Assembly: GCA_020854035.1 (NCBI GenBank)
Contig: JADZGE010000008.1
Coordinates: 21,188 to 85,187, forward strand
Reading direction: 5' to 3'
Length of the DNA: 64,000 nt
Source: Burkholderiales bacterium
GTDB taxonomy: Bacteria; Pseudomonadota; Gammaproteobacteria; Burkholderiales; SG8-41
The first letter of the stretch is position 1. Every line of letters begins with the position of its first letter. The notes under the pieces were generated by a model. The model did not search any database, was not told the origin of the DNA, and saw only the letters and a list, made by a program, of their open reading frames with translations. The position numbers were made by a program, and so were the translations under genes. Below, piece by piece: positions 26,362 through 35,511 of the stretch.

Positions 26362-27288
26362 TCAGGCGCGGGCGCGCGGCCGCGCGCGACCGGCCGGATT
26401 CGCGAGGGGAAAGCCGAGGCGTTCCCGCGATTCGTAATAGGCCTGCGCGACGGCGCGCGAGAGATTGCGCACGCGAGCGATGTAGGCGGCGCGCTCGGTC
26501 ACGGAGATCGCGCCGCGCGCATCGAGCAGGTTGAAGGTGTGGGAGCAGTCGAGGACCATCTCGTAGGCGGGCAGGGTGCAGCGCGCGTCCATGAGCCGCT
26601 TCGCCTCCGCCTCGTACTCGCGGAAATGGCCGAACAGCATCTCGGTGTTGGCGAGCTCGAAGTTGTAGCGCGACTGCTCGACTTCGTTCTGGTGGTAGAC
26701 ATCCCCGTAGCGGATCGCGGCCGGCCCGCGCCGCCGCGCGCCCTCGACCCACACGAGGTCGTACACGCTGTCGCATCCCTGAAGGTACATCGCCAGGCGC
26801 TCGAGCCCGTAGGTGAGTTCCCCCAGCACCGGTTTGCACTCGAGCCCGCCGACCTGCTGGAAGTAGGTGAACTGGGTCACTTCCATGCCGTTCAGCCACA
26901 CCTCCCAGCCGAGGCCGGACGCGCCGAGGGTGGGCGATTCCCAGTCGTCCTCCACGAAGCGGACGTCGTTCTTCCGCAGATCGATGCCGAGCGCCGTCAA
27001 CGAGTCGAGGTAGAGATCCTGCAGCGCGAGCGGCGAGGGCTTCATCACGACCTGGTACTGGTAGTAGTGCTGCAGCCGGTTCGGGTTCTCGCCGTAGCGC
27101 CCGTCCTTCGGGCGGCGCGAAGGCTGCACGTAGGCCGCGTTCCAGGGTTCGGGCCCGATCGCGCGCAGGAACGTGGCCGTGTGAAAGGTACCCGCGCCCA
27201 TCGGCATGTCGTAGGGCTGCAGCAGCACGCAGCCGCGACGGTCCCAGTACTCGTTCAGCCTCAGGATGATCTGCTGGAAGGTCGGCAT
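26362..27288 (-). CDS. glyQ: Glycyl-tRNA synthetase alpha subunit
   Basis: 308 residues. Class II catalytic subunit: [36 protein letters not shown] N-terminus (here in separate conserved blocks [12 protein letters not shown] and [18 protein letters not shown]), [55 protein letters not shown], and [15 protein letters not shown]. Forms glycyl-adenylate and transfers glycine to tRNA with GlyS. Follows lnt on the same strand across 168 bases. Confidence 0.97.
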   Translation of the reverse strand: MPTFQQIILRLNEYWDRRGCVLLQPYDMPMGAGTFHTATFLRAIGPEPWNAAYVQPSRRPKDGRYGENPNRLQHYYQYQVVMKPSPLALQDLYLDSLTALGIDLRKNDVRFVEDDWESPTLGASGLGWEVWLNGMEVTQFTYFQQVGGLECKPVLGELTYGLERLAMYLQGCDSVYDLVWVEGARRRGPAAIRYGDVYHQNEVEQSRYNFELANTEMLFGHFREYEAEAKRLMDARCTLPAYEMVLDCSHTFNLLDARGAISVTERAAYIARVRNLSRAVAQAYYESRERLGFPLANPAGRARPRARA

Positions 27289-27456
27289 GGCGGGGGCGCT
27301 CGTAACCGGCGAATCTTACAGGGTTCGGCGCGACGCCGCGCGCCCGCGTCGCGTCCGGGTCCGGAATCACGCAACGCGGAAGGCTAGAGGAGACGCCGCT
27401 TCCAGCGAGCCGCGCGTCCCGTTGCGCTCTCGCGCCGGAGCCTTGCCGCTTCCCGT

Positions 27457-29019
27457 TCAGGACTTCCCCGGGGCGCGGCGTGGAGCGAAAGCGGCGAGCG
27501 CGAGCAGCGCCACGCACAGCGCGAGCGTGCCGTAATTGCCGATGCGCACGTAGGGTGTCGCCCCGGCATAGCCGCGCACCACGCGCGTGAGTACCGCGGT
27601 CGCGAACTCGGGGGCCGATGCCTCGACGCGGCCGCGCGGGTCGATGACGGCCGTCACCCCGGTATTGGTCGCGCGCAGCATGTAACGGCCGGTCTCGAGC
27701 GCGCGCGCCTGCGCTATCTGGAGGTGCTGGCGCGGCGCGATGGAGCGGCCGAACCAGGCGACGTTGCTCGCGTTGACGAGTATCGTCGCCGCCGGCAACT
27801 GGCGGATGATCTCCTCCCCGAAGGCGTCCTCGTAGCAGATGCTGGCGGCGACGCGCTGCCCGGCCACCGCGAGCGGTTGCGGCGCGGCCGGGCCGCGCGC
27901 GAAGTCCTGCAGCGGGATCGCGAGCCGACTCACGATCCCGCCCAGCACGGGGCGCAGCGGAATGAACTCGCCGAAGGGCACGAGGTGCGACTTGCGGTAG
28001 ACCTGCGCCGGCGCGAGTCCCAGGGAGACGATGCTGTTGTAATACTCGCCGCCCGCGAGCCGCTCGGGCACCCCGACGAGGAGATCGCCCCCGTTCACGC
28101 GCGCGCGCGCGGCGAGGGACGCGAGGTAATCGGGCGGAACCTGGTCGAGAAAGAGCGGCAGCGCCGTCTCCGGCAGGACGACGAGGCGCCCGGGCGCGGC
28201 CGCGACGAGCCGCCGGTAGGTTTCCAGCGTCGCGGCGAGCTGCGAGCCGCGCCACTTGAGATCCTGCGCGACGTTGCCCTGCACGAGGCTCACTGGAAGG
28301 GGCTCCCCGGTCGGACGGGTCCAGTCCACCCGCGAAAGCGCGTAGCCCCCCGCCCAGACAAGCGCAAGGACAAGGATGAGCGACGAATGATTGACAATGA
28401 CCCGCCACGGGCCTCGCTGCCACCGCGCATTCCTCGCCCGGAATTCGCCGTCCCGGCGCCAGCGTCGCCAGAGGACGGCGATCAAACCCGCCGTCACCGC
28501 GGCGGCGAGGGAGACGCCGTAGACGCCGATGACCGGAGCGAAACCCGCAAGCGGGCTTGCGGGAACCTGCGAGTAGCCGAGGGCGAGCCACGGAAACCCG
28601 GTGAAGATCCACCCCCGCGTCCACTCGGCGAGGACCCAGAGCGCCGGGGCGGCCGCGGCGAGCTTCGGCGCTTCGGGCGCGCGGATGCGCGCGTGGAGCC
28701 ATCCCGCGGCGGCGGGGAGCAGCGCAAGGACCATGCAGAAGAGCAGGGTGGCGGCGGCCGCGAGCGGCGCCGGCATGGCGCCGAAATCATGGAGGCTCAC
28801 GTAGACCCACGAGACGCCCGCGAGGAAAGTCCCGAGGCCGTAGGCGAACCCCGCGACCGCGGCGGCGCGCGGGGAGGGCGCGCGGCTCCACAGCAGGAAC
28901 AGGCACGCGAGCGCCGCGAGTGGCAGGGGAAAGAGGTCGAGCGGCGCGTAGCCCGCCACGGAGGCGGCGCCGAGCGCGAACGCGATGACGAACGACGAAT
29001 GATGCGTGATGAACGCCAT
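27457..29019 (-). CDS. lnt: Apolipoprotein N-acyltransferase
   Basis: 520 residues, inner membrane, adds the third acyl chain to lipoproteins. Eight hydrophobic segments precede and one follows a nitrilase-type periplasmic domain (about 235-480). Catalytic triad visible: Glu in VVLPETALPLF, Lys in YRKSHLVPFGEFIPL, Cys in SICYEDAFGEE. The first residues (MAFITHHSSFVIA) are atypical for Lnt and are encoded by a short repeat that forms an inverted pair with the 3' end of corC; a related string (VNHSSLILV) occurs near residue 210. The rest aligns normally (VAGYAPLDLFPLPL). Confidence 0.95.
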   Translation of the reverse strand: MAFITHHSSFVIAFALGAASVAGYAPLDLFPLPLAALACLFLLWSRAPSPRAAAVAGFAYGLGTFLAGVSWVYVSLHDFGAMPAPLAAAATLLFCMVLALLPAAAGWLHARIRAPEAPKLAAAAPALWVLAEWTRGWIFTGFPWLALGYSQVPASPLAGFAPVIGVYGVSLAAAVTAGLIAVLWRRWRRDGEFRARNARWQRGPWRVIVNHSSLILVLALVWAGGYALSRVDWTRPTGEPLPVSLVQGNVAQDLKWRGSQLAATLETYRRLVAAAPGRLVVLPETALPLFLDQVPPDYLASLAARARVNGGDLLVGVPERLAGGEYYNSIVSLGLAPAQVYRKSHLVPFGEFIPLRPVLGGIVSRLAIPLQDFARGPAAPQPLAVAGQRVAASICYEDAFGEEIIRQLPAATILVNASNVAWFGRSIAPRQHLQIAQARALETGRYMLRATNTGVTAVIDPRGRVEASAPEFATAVLTRVVRGYAGATPYVRIGNYGTLALCVALLALAAFAPRRAPGKS

Positions 29020-29094
29020 GCCGTTGGCGCGCGGCGCGACGGATCCGCGGCCGCGGCCTTCTCAATCCGTATCCATCATCCCGCGTTCGTCACT
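28984..29094. repeat. Inverted repeat pair spanning the lnt start and corC end
   Basis: GATGACGAACGACGAATGATG (from 28984) is the imperfect reverse complement of CATCATCCCGCGTTCGTCAC (29074-29093). The lnt start codon lies between the arms. A further related sequence, ACGAATGATTGACAATGAC, is inside lnt at 28382-28400. Confidence 0.55.
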
Positions 29095-29917
29095 GGTTCT
29101 TCTTCGCCACTTCCAGCAGGTGCAACCGGCGCGCGTCGGCGCGCAGCACCTTGAAGGTGAGGTTCTCGATGCTCACCTGCTCGCCGCGCTTGGGCACGCG
29201 CGCGAAGCGCGACATGACGAGCCCGCCGATGGTGTCGTGACCCTCCTCGCTCAGCCTCGTGCCGAACACGGCGTTGAAGTCCGCGATCTCGGTCAGGCCC
29301 TTGACGCGGTAGTGTCCGCCCTTCTCCTGGACGATGTTGTCCTCGACGTCGTCGAAGTCGTACTCGTCCTCGATGTCGCCCACGATCTGCTCGATCACGT
29401 CCTCCATCGTCACCATGCCCGCGACCCCGCCGTACTCGTCGACGACGATGGCGATGTGGTTGCGGTTCTTGCGGAACTCCTTCAGGAGCACGTTGAGCGG
29501 CTTAGATTCCGGGATGAACACGGCGGGGCGCAGCATCTCGCGCACGTCGAACTCCTCCTCCCCCGCGTAGTGGCGCAGGAGATCCTTGGCAAGGAGGATC
29601 CCGAGGATGTCGTCCTTGTTCTCGCCGATCACGGGGAAGCGCGAGTGCCCGGTCTGGATGACCATCGGTATGAACTGGTCGGGGGACTCCCGGATGTCGA
29701 TGACATCCATCTGCGCGCGCGGCACCATGATGTCGCGGGCCTGCATCTCGGATACCTGGAGCACGCCCTCGATCATCGCCAGCGCGTCGGCATCGAGGAG
29801 GTCGCGGCCCTGGGATGCGCGCAGGATTTCCACGAGTTCGTCGCGGTCCTCCGGGCGGTGCGCGAGCCACGCGCCGAGGCGGTCGAGCAGTGCGGGTCTG
29901 GAGCGGTCCCTGGCCAT
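29090..29917 (-). CDS. corC: CorC/YbeX-type CBS-domain protein (Mg/Co efflux or membrane homeostasis)
   Basis: 275 residues, soluble. Two CBS domains (about 60-185; VSEMQARDIMVPRAQMDVI, PVIGENKDDILGILLAKDLLR, HIAIVVDEYGGVAGMVTMEDVIEQIVGDIEDEYD) and a C-terminal CorC_HlyC transporter-associated domain (YRVKGLTEIADFNAVFGTRL, GHDTIGGLVMSRFARVPKRGE). The gene was named for cobalt resistance; recent work ties YbeX to ribosome maturation and Mg2+ balance. Belongs to the phoH-ybeY-corC-lnt operon. Confidence 0.93.
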   Translation of the reverse strand: MARDRSRPALLDRLGAWLAHRPEDRDELVEILRASQGRDLLDADALAMIEGVLQVSEMQARDIMVPRAQMDVIDIRESPDQFIPMVIQTGHSRFPVIGENKDDILGILLAKDLLRHYAGEEEFDVREMLRPAVFIPESKPLNVLLKEFRKNRNHIAIVVDEYGGVAGMVTMEDVIEQIVGDIEDEYDFDDVEDNIVQEKGGHYRVKGLTEIADFNAVFGTRLSEEGHDTIGGLVMSRFARVPKRGEQVSIENLTFKVLRADARRLHLLEVAKKNQ

Positions 29918-30003
29918 GCGTTTCGCCTTGGGCGATGCGTTACGGATGACGAGCGCGGGCCCGCCGCGGCACGGCGCCGGGAGCGCGCATCAGCGCTCGC
30001 GCA

Positions 30004-30477
30004 TTACCCACTGTTCTCCCGCCACGGATCGGGGAAGCCGAGCCCGGTCACAATGCGCGATTCGCGCCGCTCCATCGCGCGGGCCTCGCGCGGGGTGGCG
30101 TGGTCGTGGCCCTGCAGGTGCAGCACGCCGTGGACGACGAGGTGCGCGTAGTGCGCGGCGAGCGCCTTTCCCCGCGCGCGCGCCTCGCGCCGGATGACCG
30201 GCGCGCAGAGCGCGATATCGCCCTCCAGCACCGGCCGGCGGCGCATGAGGAAGGTGAGGACGTTGGTCGCGTGCCGCTGCCCGCGGAACCGGCGGTTGAG
30301 GCCGAGCCCCTCGCGGGCGCCGACGACGCGCACGGCGAGCCGCGCGGCGCGCCGCCGCGCGGCCCGCGCCCAGCGCGCGAACTCGCGCCGGGCGGGCAGG
30401 CCGGCGGCTCTCACGCCGTACTGCACGCTCAGCGCGAGGCGCGCCTGCCGTCTCCGCCTCATGCGCCGCGCCGGCAT
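30004..30477 (-). CDS. ybeY: Endoribonuclease YbeY
   Basis: 157 residues. Zinc endoribonuclease for 16S rRNA 3'-end maturation and 70S quality control. The zinc site is visible as HLVVHGVLHLQGHDH (HxxxHxxxxxH), preceded by NRRFRGQRHATNVLTF and GDIALCAPVIRREA, all standard YbeY blocks. Nine bases downstream of phoH, with corC following: the conserved ybeZ-ybeY-ybeX order. The exact start (M1 or the ATG five codons on) is not fixed. Confidence 0.95.
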   Translation of the reverse strand: MPARRMRRRRQARLALSVQYGVRAAGLPARREFARWARAARRRAARLAVRVVGAREGLGLNRRFRGQRHATNVLTFLMRRRPVLEGDIALCAPVIRREARARGKALAAHYAHLVVHGVLHLQGHDHATPREARAMERRESRIVTGLGFPDPWRENSG

Positions 30478-30486
30478 CGGTCCACG

Positions 30487-31467
30487 CTAGCCGCCCGCGG
30501 CGCCGGCCGCGTGTGCGCCGGCGCGCTCCTTGTGGTTCTCGTAGGCGTTGACGATGCGCTGCACGAGGGGATGGCGCACGACGTCCTCCGCGTCGAACCA
30601 GGTGAAGGCGATGCCGCGCACTTTCCTCAATACCTCCCGCGCGTCCACGAGACCGCTCTTCTGGCCGCGCCCGAGGTCGATCTGCGTCACGTCGCCGTCG
30701 ACCACCGCCTTGCTGCCGAAACCGATGCGCGTGAGGAACATCTTCATCTGCTCGGGCGTCGTGTTCTGCGCCTCGTCGAGTATCACGAACGAGTGGTTGA
30801 GCGTGCGCCCGCGCATGAACGCGAGCGGCGCGATCTCGATGGCGCCGCGCTCGAAGAGCTTCGCCACCTTGTCGTAGCCCATGAGATCGTAGAGGGCGTC
30901 GTAGAGCGGGCGCAGGTACGGATCGACCTTGGCGGCCATGTCGCCCGGCAGGAACCCCAGCCGCTCGCCGGCTTCGACCGCGGGGCGCACCAGCACGATG
31001 CGCTTGACGGACTCGCGTTCGAGCGCGTCCACGGCGCAGGCGACCGCGAGGTAGGTCTTGCCGGTGCCGGCCGGGCCGATCGCGAAGGTAAGGTCGTGCG
31101 CGAGTATGTTCCGGAGGTACTCGACCTGCCGTGGCGTGCGCCCGTGCAGGTCCTGGCGGCGCGTGATAAGCGTGGGGCTCGCCTGCGCCGTGGGCCCGCG
31201 CCGCGGGCCGCCCGCCGCCTCGATCAGCGCGAGCTGCACGTCTTCGAGCGAGAGCGCGCTGCGCGCCCGCTCGTAGAAGCCGGCGAGCACTTTCGCGGCG
31301 AGCTTCGCCGGCCCCGGCGCGCCGGTGACCGCGAAGCGCTCGCCGCGGCGCGCGATGCCGACGTCGAGCGCGGTCTCGATCTGGCGCAGGTTCTCGTCGA
31401 GCGCGCCGCACAGGTTGGCGAGGCGCTGGTTGTCGACCGGCGTGAAGACGACTTCGACGGGCTTCAA
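30487..31467 (-). CDS. ybeZ: PhoH-like ATPase (YbeZ)
   Basis: 326 residues. N-terminal KH-like region (about 1-100), then the PhoH ATPase: Walker [29 protein letters not shown], Walker [22 protein letters not shown], and the terminal [23 protein letters not shown] partner of YbeY in RNA metabolism. The TTG start at 31465-31467 overlaps the miaB stop (TTGA), so translation is coupled. Confidence 0.95.
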   Translation of the reverse strand: MKPVEVVFTPVDNQRLANLCGALDENLRQIETALDVGIARRGERFAVTGAPGPAKLAAKVLAGFYERARSALSLEDVQLALIEAAGGPRRGPTAQASPTLITRRQDLHGRTPRQVEYLRNILAHDLTFAIGPAGTGKTYLAVACAVDALERESVKRIVLVRPAVEAGERLGFLPGDMAAKVDPYLRPLYDALYDLMGYDKVAKLFERGAIEIAPLAFMRGRTLNHSFVILDEAQNTTPEQMKMFLTRIGFGSKAVVDGDVTQIDLGRGQKSGLVDAREVLRKVRGIAFTWFDAEDVVRHPLVQRIVNAYENHKERAGAHAAGAAGG

Positions 31468-32792
31468 GTGCGAAGCGGGACGATCTCGCCGCGCAGGGAA
31501 TGCGGCAGCGCGGCGGTGATGGTCACATCGACGAATTCCCCGGCGAGCCGCGCCGGGCCCGGGAAGTTGACCACGCGGTTGTTGGCCGTGCGCCCGGCGA
31601 GCTCGGCGGGGTCGCGTTTCGCCCGCCCGGTGACGAGCACGCGCTCGCGCGCGCCGACCATGCCCCGGCTCACCGCCTGCGCCTGCGCGGCGATGCGCGC
31701 CTGCAGGCGCTTCAGGCGCTCGAGTTTCACCGCCCGCGGCGTCGTGTCGGGGAGCGCCGCCGCCGGAGTGCCCGGGCGGCGGCTGTAGACGAAGCTGAAG
31801 CTCGCGTCGAAGCCGACCTCCTCGACGAGGCGCGTCGTCGCCGCGAAGTCGGCTTCCGTTTCTCCGGGAAAGCCGACGATGAAATCGGAGGAGACCGAGA
31901 TGCCGGGGCGCCGGGCGCGCAGCCGCCGGACGATGTCCTTGTATTCGAGCGCGGTGTAGCCGCGCTTCATCGCCGCGAGGATCGCGTCCGAGCCCGACTG
32001 CACGGGCAGGTGCACATGGCCCGCGAGCTGCGGCACCGACTCGAAGGCATCGATCAGGCGTTCGCTGAATTCGCGCGGGTGCGACGTGGTGAAGCGGATG
32101 CGCTCGATGCCGGGGATCGCCGCGACGTACTCGACGAGCATCGCGAGATCGGCGGGCGCGCCCCCCGGCCCCGCGGCCCGGTACGCGTTCACGTTCTGCC
32201 CGAGCAGCGTCACCTCCTTCGCTCCCTGCTGCGCGAGCTCGGCGATCTCGCCCAGCGCGTCCTCGAACGGCCGCGACACTTCCGCGCCGCGCGTGTACGG
32301 GACCACGCAGAAGGTGCAGTACTTGCTGCAGCCCTCCATCACCGAGACGAACGCGCTCGCGCCCTCGACGCGGGCCGGGGGCAGCGCGTCGAACTTCTCG
32401 ATCTCGGGAAAGGAGACGTCGACCTGCGCCCGTCCCGTTTCGCGGCGGGCGGAGATCATCTGCGGCAGCCGGTGCAGCGTCTGCGGTCCGAACACGAGGT
32501 CCACGAACGGCGCGCGCTCGACGATCGCCGTGCCTTCCTGGCTCGCGACGCAGCCGCCGACCCCGATCAGGACATCCGGGCGGCCGAGCTTGAACCGCCT
32601 CGCGCGCCCGAGGTCGGCAAACACCTTCTCCTGCGCCTTCTCGCGCACCGAGCAGGTGTTGAAGAGGATGACGTCGGCGGCGCCCGGATCCTCGGTACGT
32701 TCCATGCCGCGCTCGGCACGCAGCACCTCGGCGATCTTCGCCGAGTCGTACTCGTTCATCTGGCAGCCGAACGTCTTGATGTAGACTTTCAC
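31464..32792 (-). CDS. miaB: tRNA-2-methylthio-N6-dimethylallyladenosine synthase
   Basis: 442 residues. Radical-SAM methylthiotransferase that modifies A37 of tRNAs reading UNN codons. Three Cys of the auxiliary cluster lie in the N-terminal domain ([37 protein letters not shown]). The SAM cluster is [17 protein letters not shown] (CxxxCxxC), and a C-terminal TRAM domain follows ([20 protein letters not shown]). Heads the minus-strand operon running to plsC. Confidence 0.97.
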   Translation of the reverse strand: MKVYIKTFGCQMNEYDSAKIAEVLRAERGMERTEDPGAADVILFNTCSVREKAQEKVFADLGRARRFKLGRPDVLIGVGGCVASQEGTAIVERAPFVDLVFGPQTLHRLPQMISARRETGRAQVDVSFPEIEKFDALPPARVEGASAFVSVMEGCSKYCTFCVVPYTRGAEVSRPFEDALGEIAELAQQGAKEVTLLGQNVNAYRAAGPGGAPADLAMLVEYVAAIPGIERIRFTTSHPREFSERLIDAFESVPQLAGHVHLPVQSGSDAILAAMKRGYTALEYKDIVRRLRARRPGISVSSDFIVGFPGETEADFAATTRLVEEVGFDASFSFVYSRRPGTPAAALPDTTPRAVKLERLKRLQARIAAQAQAVSRGMVGARERVLVTGRAKRDPAELAGRTANNRVVNFPGPARLAGEFVDVTITAALPHSLRGEIVPLRT

Positions 32793-32811
32793 CGCGGGCG
32801 CGGCCCCCGGC

Positions 32812-33141
32812 TCAGCGCTTGCTCTCGCGCGTGATGCGCTCGAGCTCGTCGGGGCGGAGGATGTAGATGCGGGACACGTCGCCGCCGGGCGCCTCGACGT
32901 AGAGGATCGTCGCCTTCTCCGGCAGCATGCCGTGCACGATGGTGCGGTTCATCCGGTCGTAGATCAGCGCGCCGGCCGCGAGGCGCTTCACCTGGGAGCC
33001 GATCTCGACCAGCGGGAAGGCGTGCTGGCGCCCGGAGAGCTCTCCCACCTTGCCGTTCGCGGGGAGGAGCCGCGCCGGCTGGGCATGTGCCCCGCATGCG
33101 AGCGCCAGGCCCAGCACGAGGGCCGCGAGCATTCCGCGCAT
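32812..33141 (-). CDS. Small exported protein of unknown function
   Basis: 109 residues from the ATG at 33139-33141. A signal peptide ([20 protein letters not shown], predicted cleavage before QPARLLP) precedes a ~90-residue beta-rich domain ([55 protein letters not shown] end). The frame is open further upstream but lacks a signal there. Periplasmic; family not recognised. It sits between the tRNA gene and miaB, 19 bases from miaB. Confidence 0.7.
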   Translation of the reverse strand: MRGMLAALVLGLALACGAHAQPARLLPANGKVGELSGRQHAFPLVEIGSQVKRLAAGALIYDRMNRTIVHGMLPEKATILYVEAPGGDVSRIYILRPDELERITRESKR

Positions 33142-33233
33142 TGATTCACCGCAGCGTAACGAGTGAGCGCGCTTTGACGCCATGTCTGCCTTGCTCCGCC
33201 GCCGCCGGCGGCATCTCGGGGAGCCCAATCATC

Positions 33234-33309
33234 TGGTGGCGAGTCAGGGATTTGAACCCCGGACCAACGGATTATGATTCCGCTGCTCTAACCGCTGAGC
33301 TAACTCGCC
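33234..33309 (-). tRNA. tRNA with CAU anticodon, probably elongator tRNA-Met
   Basis: 76 bases including encoded CCA. Acceptor GGCGAGT / ACTCGCC, D-arm with AGCTCAGCGGTTAGAGC, anticodon stem GCGGA / TCCGT around loop ATCATAA (anticodon CAT at loop positions 3-5), T-loop TTCAAAT. The elongator Met reading is favoured by G4 and A5 in the acceptor stem; tRNA-Ile2 (CAU, lysidine-modified) typically has C4-G69 and C5-G68. An initiator is excluded because position 1 pairs. Confidence 0.93.
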
Positions 33310-33311
33310 TC

Positions 33312-33345
33312 AGGAATCCGGCAGGCTTCCACCCCCCGGATTCCT
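33312..33345. terminator. Inverted repeat upstream of the tRNA gene
   Basis: Perfect 10-base arms AGGAATCCGG / CCGGATTCCT around a 14-base loop. No T-run, so either a factor-dependent terminator or a protein site between the divergent tRNA and monooxygenase genes. Confidence 0.4.
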
Positions 33346-33507
33346 CAATCGAGGAAGGAGCGGATTGTAGCGAAATCGGCGTCAATAAGCCACTGAATAC
33401 CTGTCTGAATCCCGGATGCCGCGCATGGCCCCGCGCGCTTTCGCAATGGCCAATCCGGCAACGGGCAGCTACACTTCGTCGCCTGTCCAAAGGGAGTGTC
33501 GCGGCGC

Positions 33508-34674
33508 GTGGATGCCGGGTTCGACATCGCGGTCGTGGGCGGGGGCCTCGTGGGCCTTGCCGTCGCCGCCGCGCTGCGCGAGCGCGGGATGCGCCTTGCC
33601 CTGATCGAGCCGCAGCCCGCGGCGGCGGACCCGGCACCGGAGTCCTGGGATAGCCGCGTCTACGCGATCAGCCCCGGTTCGGCGGCGTTCATGGAGGCCG
33701 TCGGCGCGTGGCAGGAGCTTGCCCCGGCGCGCGTGACGCGCGTCGAGCGCATGGAGATCCGGGGCGACGACGGCACGTCGCGGCTCGAATTCAGCGCCTA
33801 CGATGCGGGATTGCCCGCGCTTGCCTACATCGTGGAGAACCGGCTCCTCCAGCGGGCACTGCAACGGGCCGCGGCCCGGGGCGGTCTCGACGCATTCCGC
33901 TCCGGGTGCGCCGCCCTTCGCCACGGCGCGCAGTCGGTGATCCTCACGCTCGCGGATGGCGCCGAGATTGCCGCGCGGCTCGTCATCGGCGCGGACGGCG
34001 CGGATTCGTGGGTGCGGCGCGCGGCGGGCATCGCCGCGACCCCGGTCGATTACGGGCAGGTCGCGGTGGTCGCGAATTTCTCCTGCGAGCGCCCGCACGG
34101 CGGCGTCGCCTGGCAGTGGTTCCGGCGCGACGGCGTGCTAGCGCTCCTGCCGCTGCCCGGTGAGCGTGCTTCGATGGTGTGGTCGACCGCCCGGGAGAAC
34201 GGCGAGCGCCTGCTCGCGCTGCCCGCGGGCGAGCTTGCCGCCGAAACCGCGGCGGCGAGCCAGGGCGTGCTCGGCGCGCTCGAGGTCATCACGCCGCCCG
34301 CCGCATTCGCGCTCCGGTTGCAGCGGGTGGAGCGCTTCGTCGCGCCGCGCATCGCGCTCGCGGGCGACGCGGCGCATCACGTGCACCCGCTCGCCGGGCA
34401 GGGCGTGAACCTGGGCTTTCGCGATGCGCGGGAGCTTGCCGCCGTGCTGGCCGGCCGCGAGGCGCGCCATGATTGCGGCGACTACGCCGTGCTGCGCCGC
34501 TACGAGCGGGCGCGGCGGGAGGACGTGGCGGCGGTCGCGCTGGCGACGCATGGCCTGCAGAAACTTTTCGGCTACCATACGGTCTGGATCGCGAGGACCC
34601 GCAACGCGGGATTGAAGCTCGTCAACCTTCAGCCGCAGCTCAAGAACTTCCTGGTGCGGCGGGCGGTGGCTTGA
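33508..34674 (+). CDS. UbiH/UbiF-family FAD-dependent monooxygenase (ubiquinone ring hydroxylase)
   Basis: About 388 residues. Class A flavoprotein hydroxylase of the ubiquinone pathway type: FDIAVVGGGLVGLAVAAAL (Rossmann GxGxxG), LVIGADGADSWVRRAAGI (DG motif), and RIALAGDAAHHVHPLAGQGVNLGFRDA (GD motif), ending with a GLQKLFGYHTVWIARTRNAGL helix typical of the family. The step (C5, C1 or C6) cannot be assigned from sequence. A GTG at 33508 fits AAAGGGAG upstream; a GTG at 33496 is also possible. dsbC-like gene follows after 68 bases. Confidence 0.88.
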   Translation: MDAGFDIAVVGGGLVGLAVAAALRERGMRLALIEPQPAAADPAPESWDSRVYAISPGSAAFMEAVGAWQELAPARVTRVERMEIRGDDGTSRLEFSAYDAGLPALAYIVENRLLQRALQRAAARGGLDAFRSGCAALRHGAQSVILTLADGAEIAARLVIGADGADSWVRRAAGIAATPVDYGQVAVVANFSCERPHGGVAWQWFRRDGVLALLPLPGERASMVWSTARENGERLLALPAGELAAETAAASQGVLGALEVITPPAAFALRLQRVERFVAPRIALAGDAAHHVHPLAGQGVNLGFRDARELAAVLAGREARHDCGDYAVLRRYERARREDVAAVALATHGLQKLFGYHTVWIARTRNAGLKLVNLQPQLKNFLVRRAVA

Positions 34675-34742
34675 GAGCGCCGCCGCGCGAGCGCCCGGGG
34701 AGGCACCCGGGAGACCGCGGGTTCTTGCCACAGGGGAACGGA

Positions 34743-35459
34743 GTGCGACGAAACGTGTTGGGTGCGCTCGCCATCGCGGCGGGGCTCGCGGCGGGCGCCG
34801 CGCAGGCGAACGATGCGGAAATCCGCAAGGCGATACAGGCGCGCTTCTCCGGGGCGCAGGTGGAGAGCGTCGCGATGACCCCGTTCCCCGGCATCTTCGA
34901 GGTCGTCGTCGGCGGGCGTGTCATCTACACCGACGAGAAGGGAAGCTTCATCTTCATCGGCACGCTGCTCGATACACGGGGCGCGAACGAGCGCAACCTC
35001 ACCGGGGAGCGCACCGCCCAGCTCGCCGCGGACGCGCTCGCCCGCTCCACCGCCACCGCGATCAAGCGCACGCGCGGCAACGGCAAACGCATCATCTACA
35101 CGCTGGAGGATCCGAACTGCGGCTACTGCAAGGCGTTCTACCGCGAGCTCGCGAAGCTGAACAACGTCACCGTCTACACCTTCCTCTGGCCGATCCTGTC
35201 GGAGGACTCGGTCGCGAAGTCGAAGGCGGTGTGGTGCGCCAGGGACCGCGTGAAGGCGTGGGAGGACCTGATGGGGCGGGGCGTGGCGCCGCAGAACCCG
35301 GGCAACTGCGACACGCCCGTCGAGCGCGTCAAGGAGCTGGCGCAGCGGCTCGGCGCCCGCGGCACGCCCGCGGTCTATCTCGCCGACGGACGCCAGCTTC
35401 CCGGCCTGATCCCCGCCGATCGCCTCGAGGAAGCGCTGAGCGGCGTCGCAGCGAAATAG
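34743..35459 (+). CDS. dsbC: DsbC-like periplasmic thiol:disulfide isomerase
   Basis: 238 residues from a GTG start. Signal peptide VRRNVLGALAIAAGLAAGAAQA, then an N-terminal dimerisation domain (AEIRKAIQARFSGAQVESVAMT, VVGGRVIYTDEKGSFIFIG) and a thioredoxin fold with the active site EDPNCGYCKAFYREL (CGYC), a structural second Cys pair (WCARD and GNCDTP) and the cis-Pro in RGTPAVYLADGRQLPG. Shuffles wrong disulfides in periplasmic proteins. Follows the monooxygenase gene on the same strand. Confidence 0.93.
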   Translation: MRRNVLGALAIAAGLAAGAAQANDAEIRKAIQARFSGAQVESVAMTPFPGIFEVVVGGRVIYTDEKGSFIFIGTLLDTRGANERNLTGERTAQLAADALARSTATAIKRTRGNGKRIIYTLEDPNCGYCKAFYRELAKLNNVTVYTFLWPILSEDSVAKSKAVWCARDRVKAWEDLMGRGVAPQNPGNCDTPVERVKELAQRLGARGTPAVYLADGRQLPGLIPADRLEEALSGVAAK

Positions 35460-35511
35460 CGGCAGGCACCCGTCCCGTCAACATCTGCCCGCCTGCCGCG
35501 TTCAGGCGGGA

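Noticed and set aside
23752..27387. Long open frame (over 1200 codons) on the plus strand opposite plsC, gmhB, glyS and glyQ
   Set aside because: The opposite strand encodes four well-conserved enzymes with intact motifs; the plus frame is Arg/Gly/His-rich and has no domains. High GC leaves few stop codons, so antisense frames stay open.
33234..33309. tRNA-Ile2 (CAU, lysidine-dependent) as an alternative identity
   Set aside because: The acceptor stem has G4 and A5 rather than the C4 and C5 typical of Ile2; a definite call needs comparison with the other CAU tRNAs in the genome.
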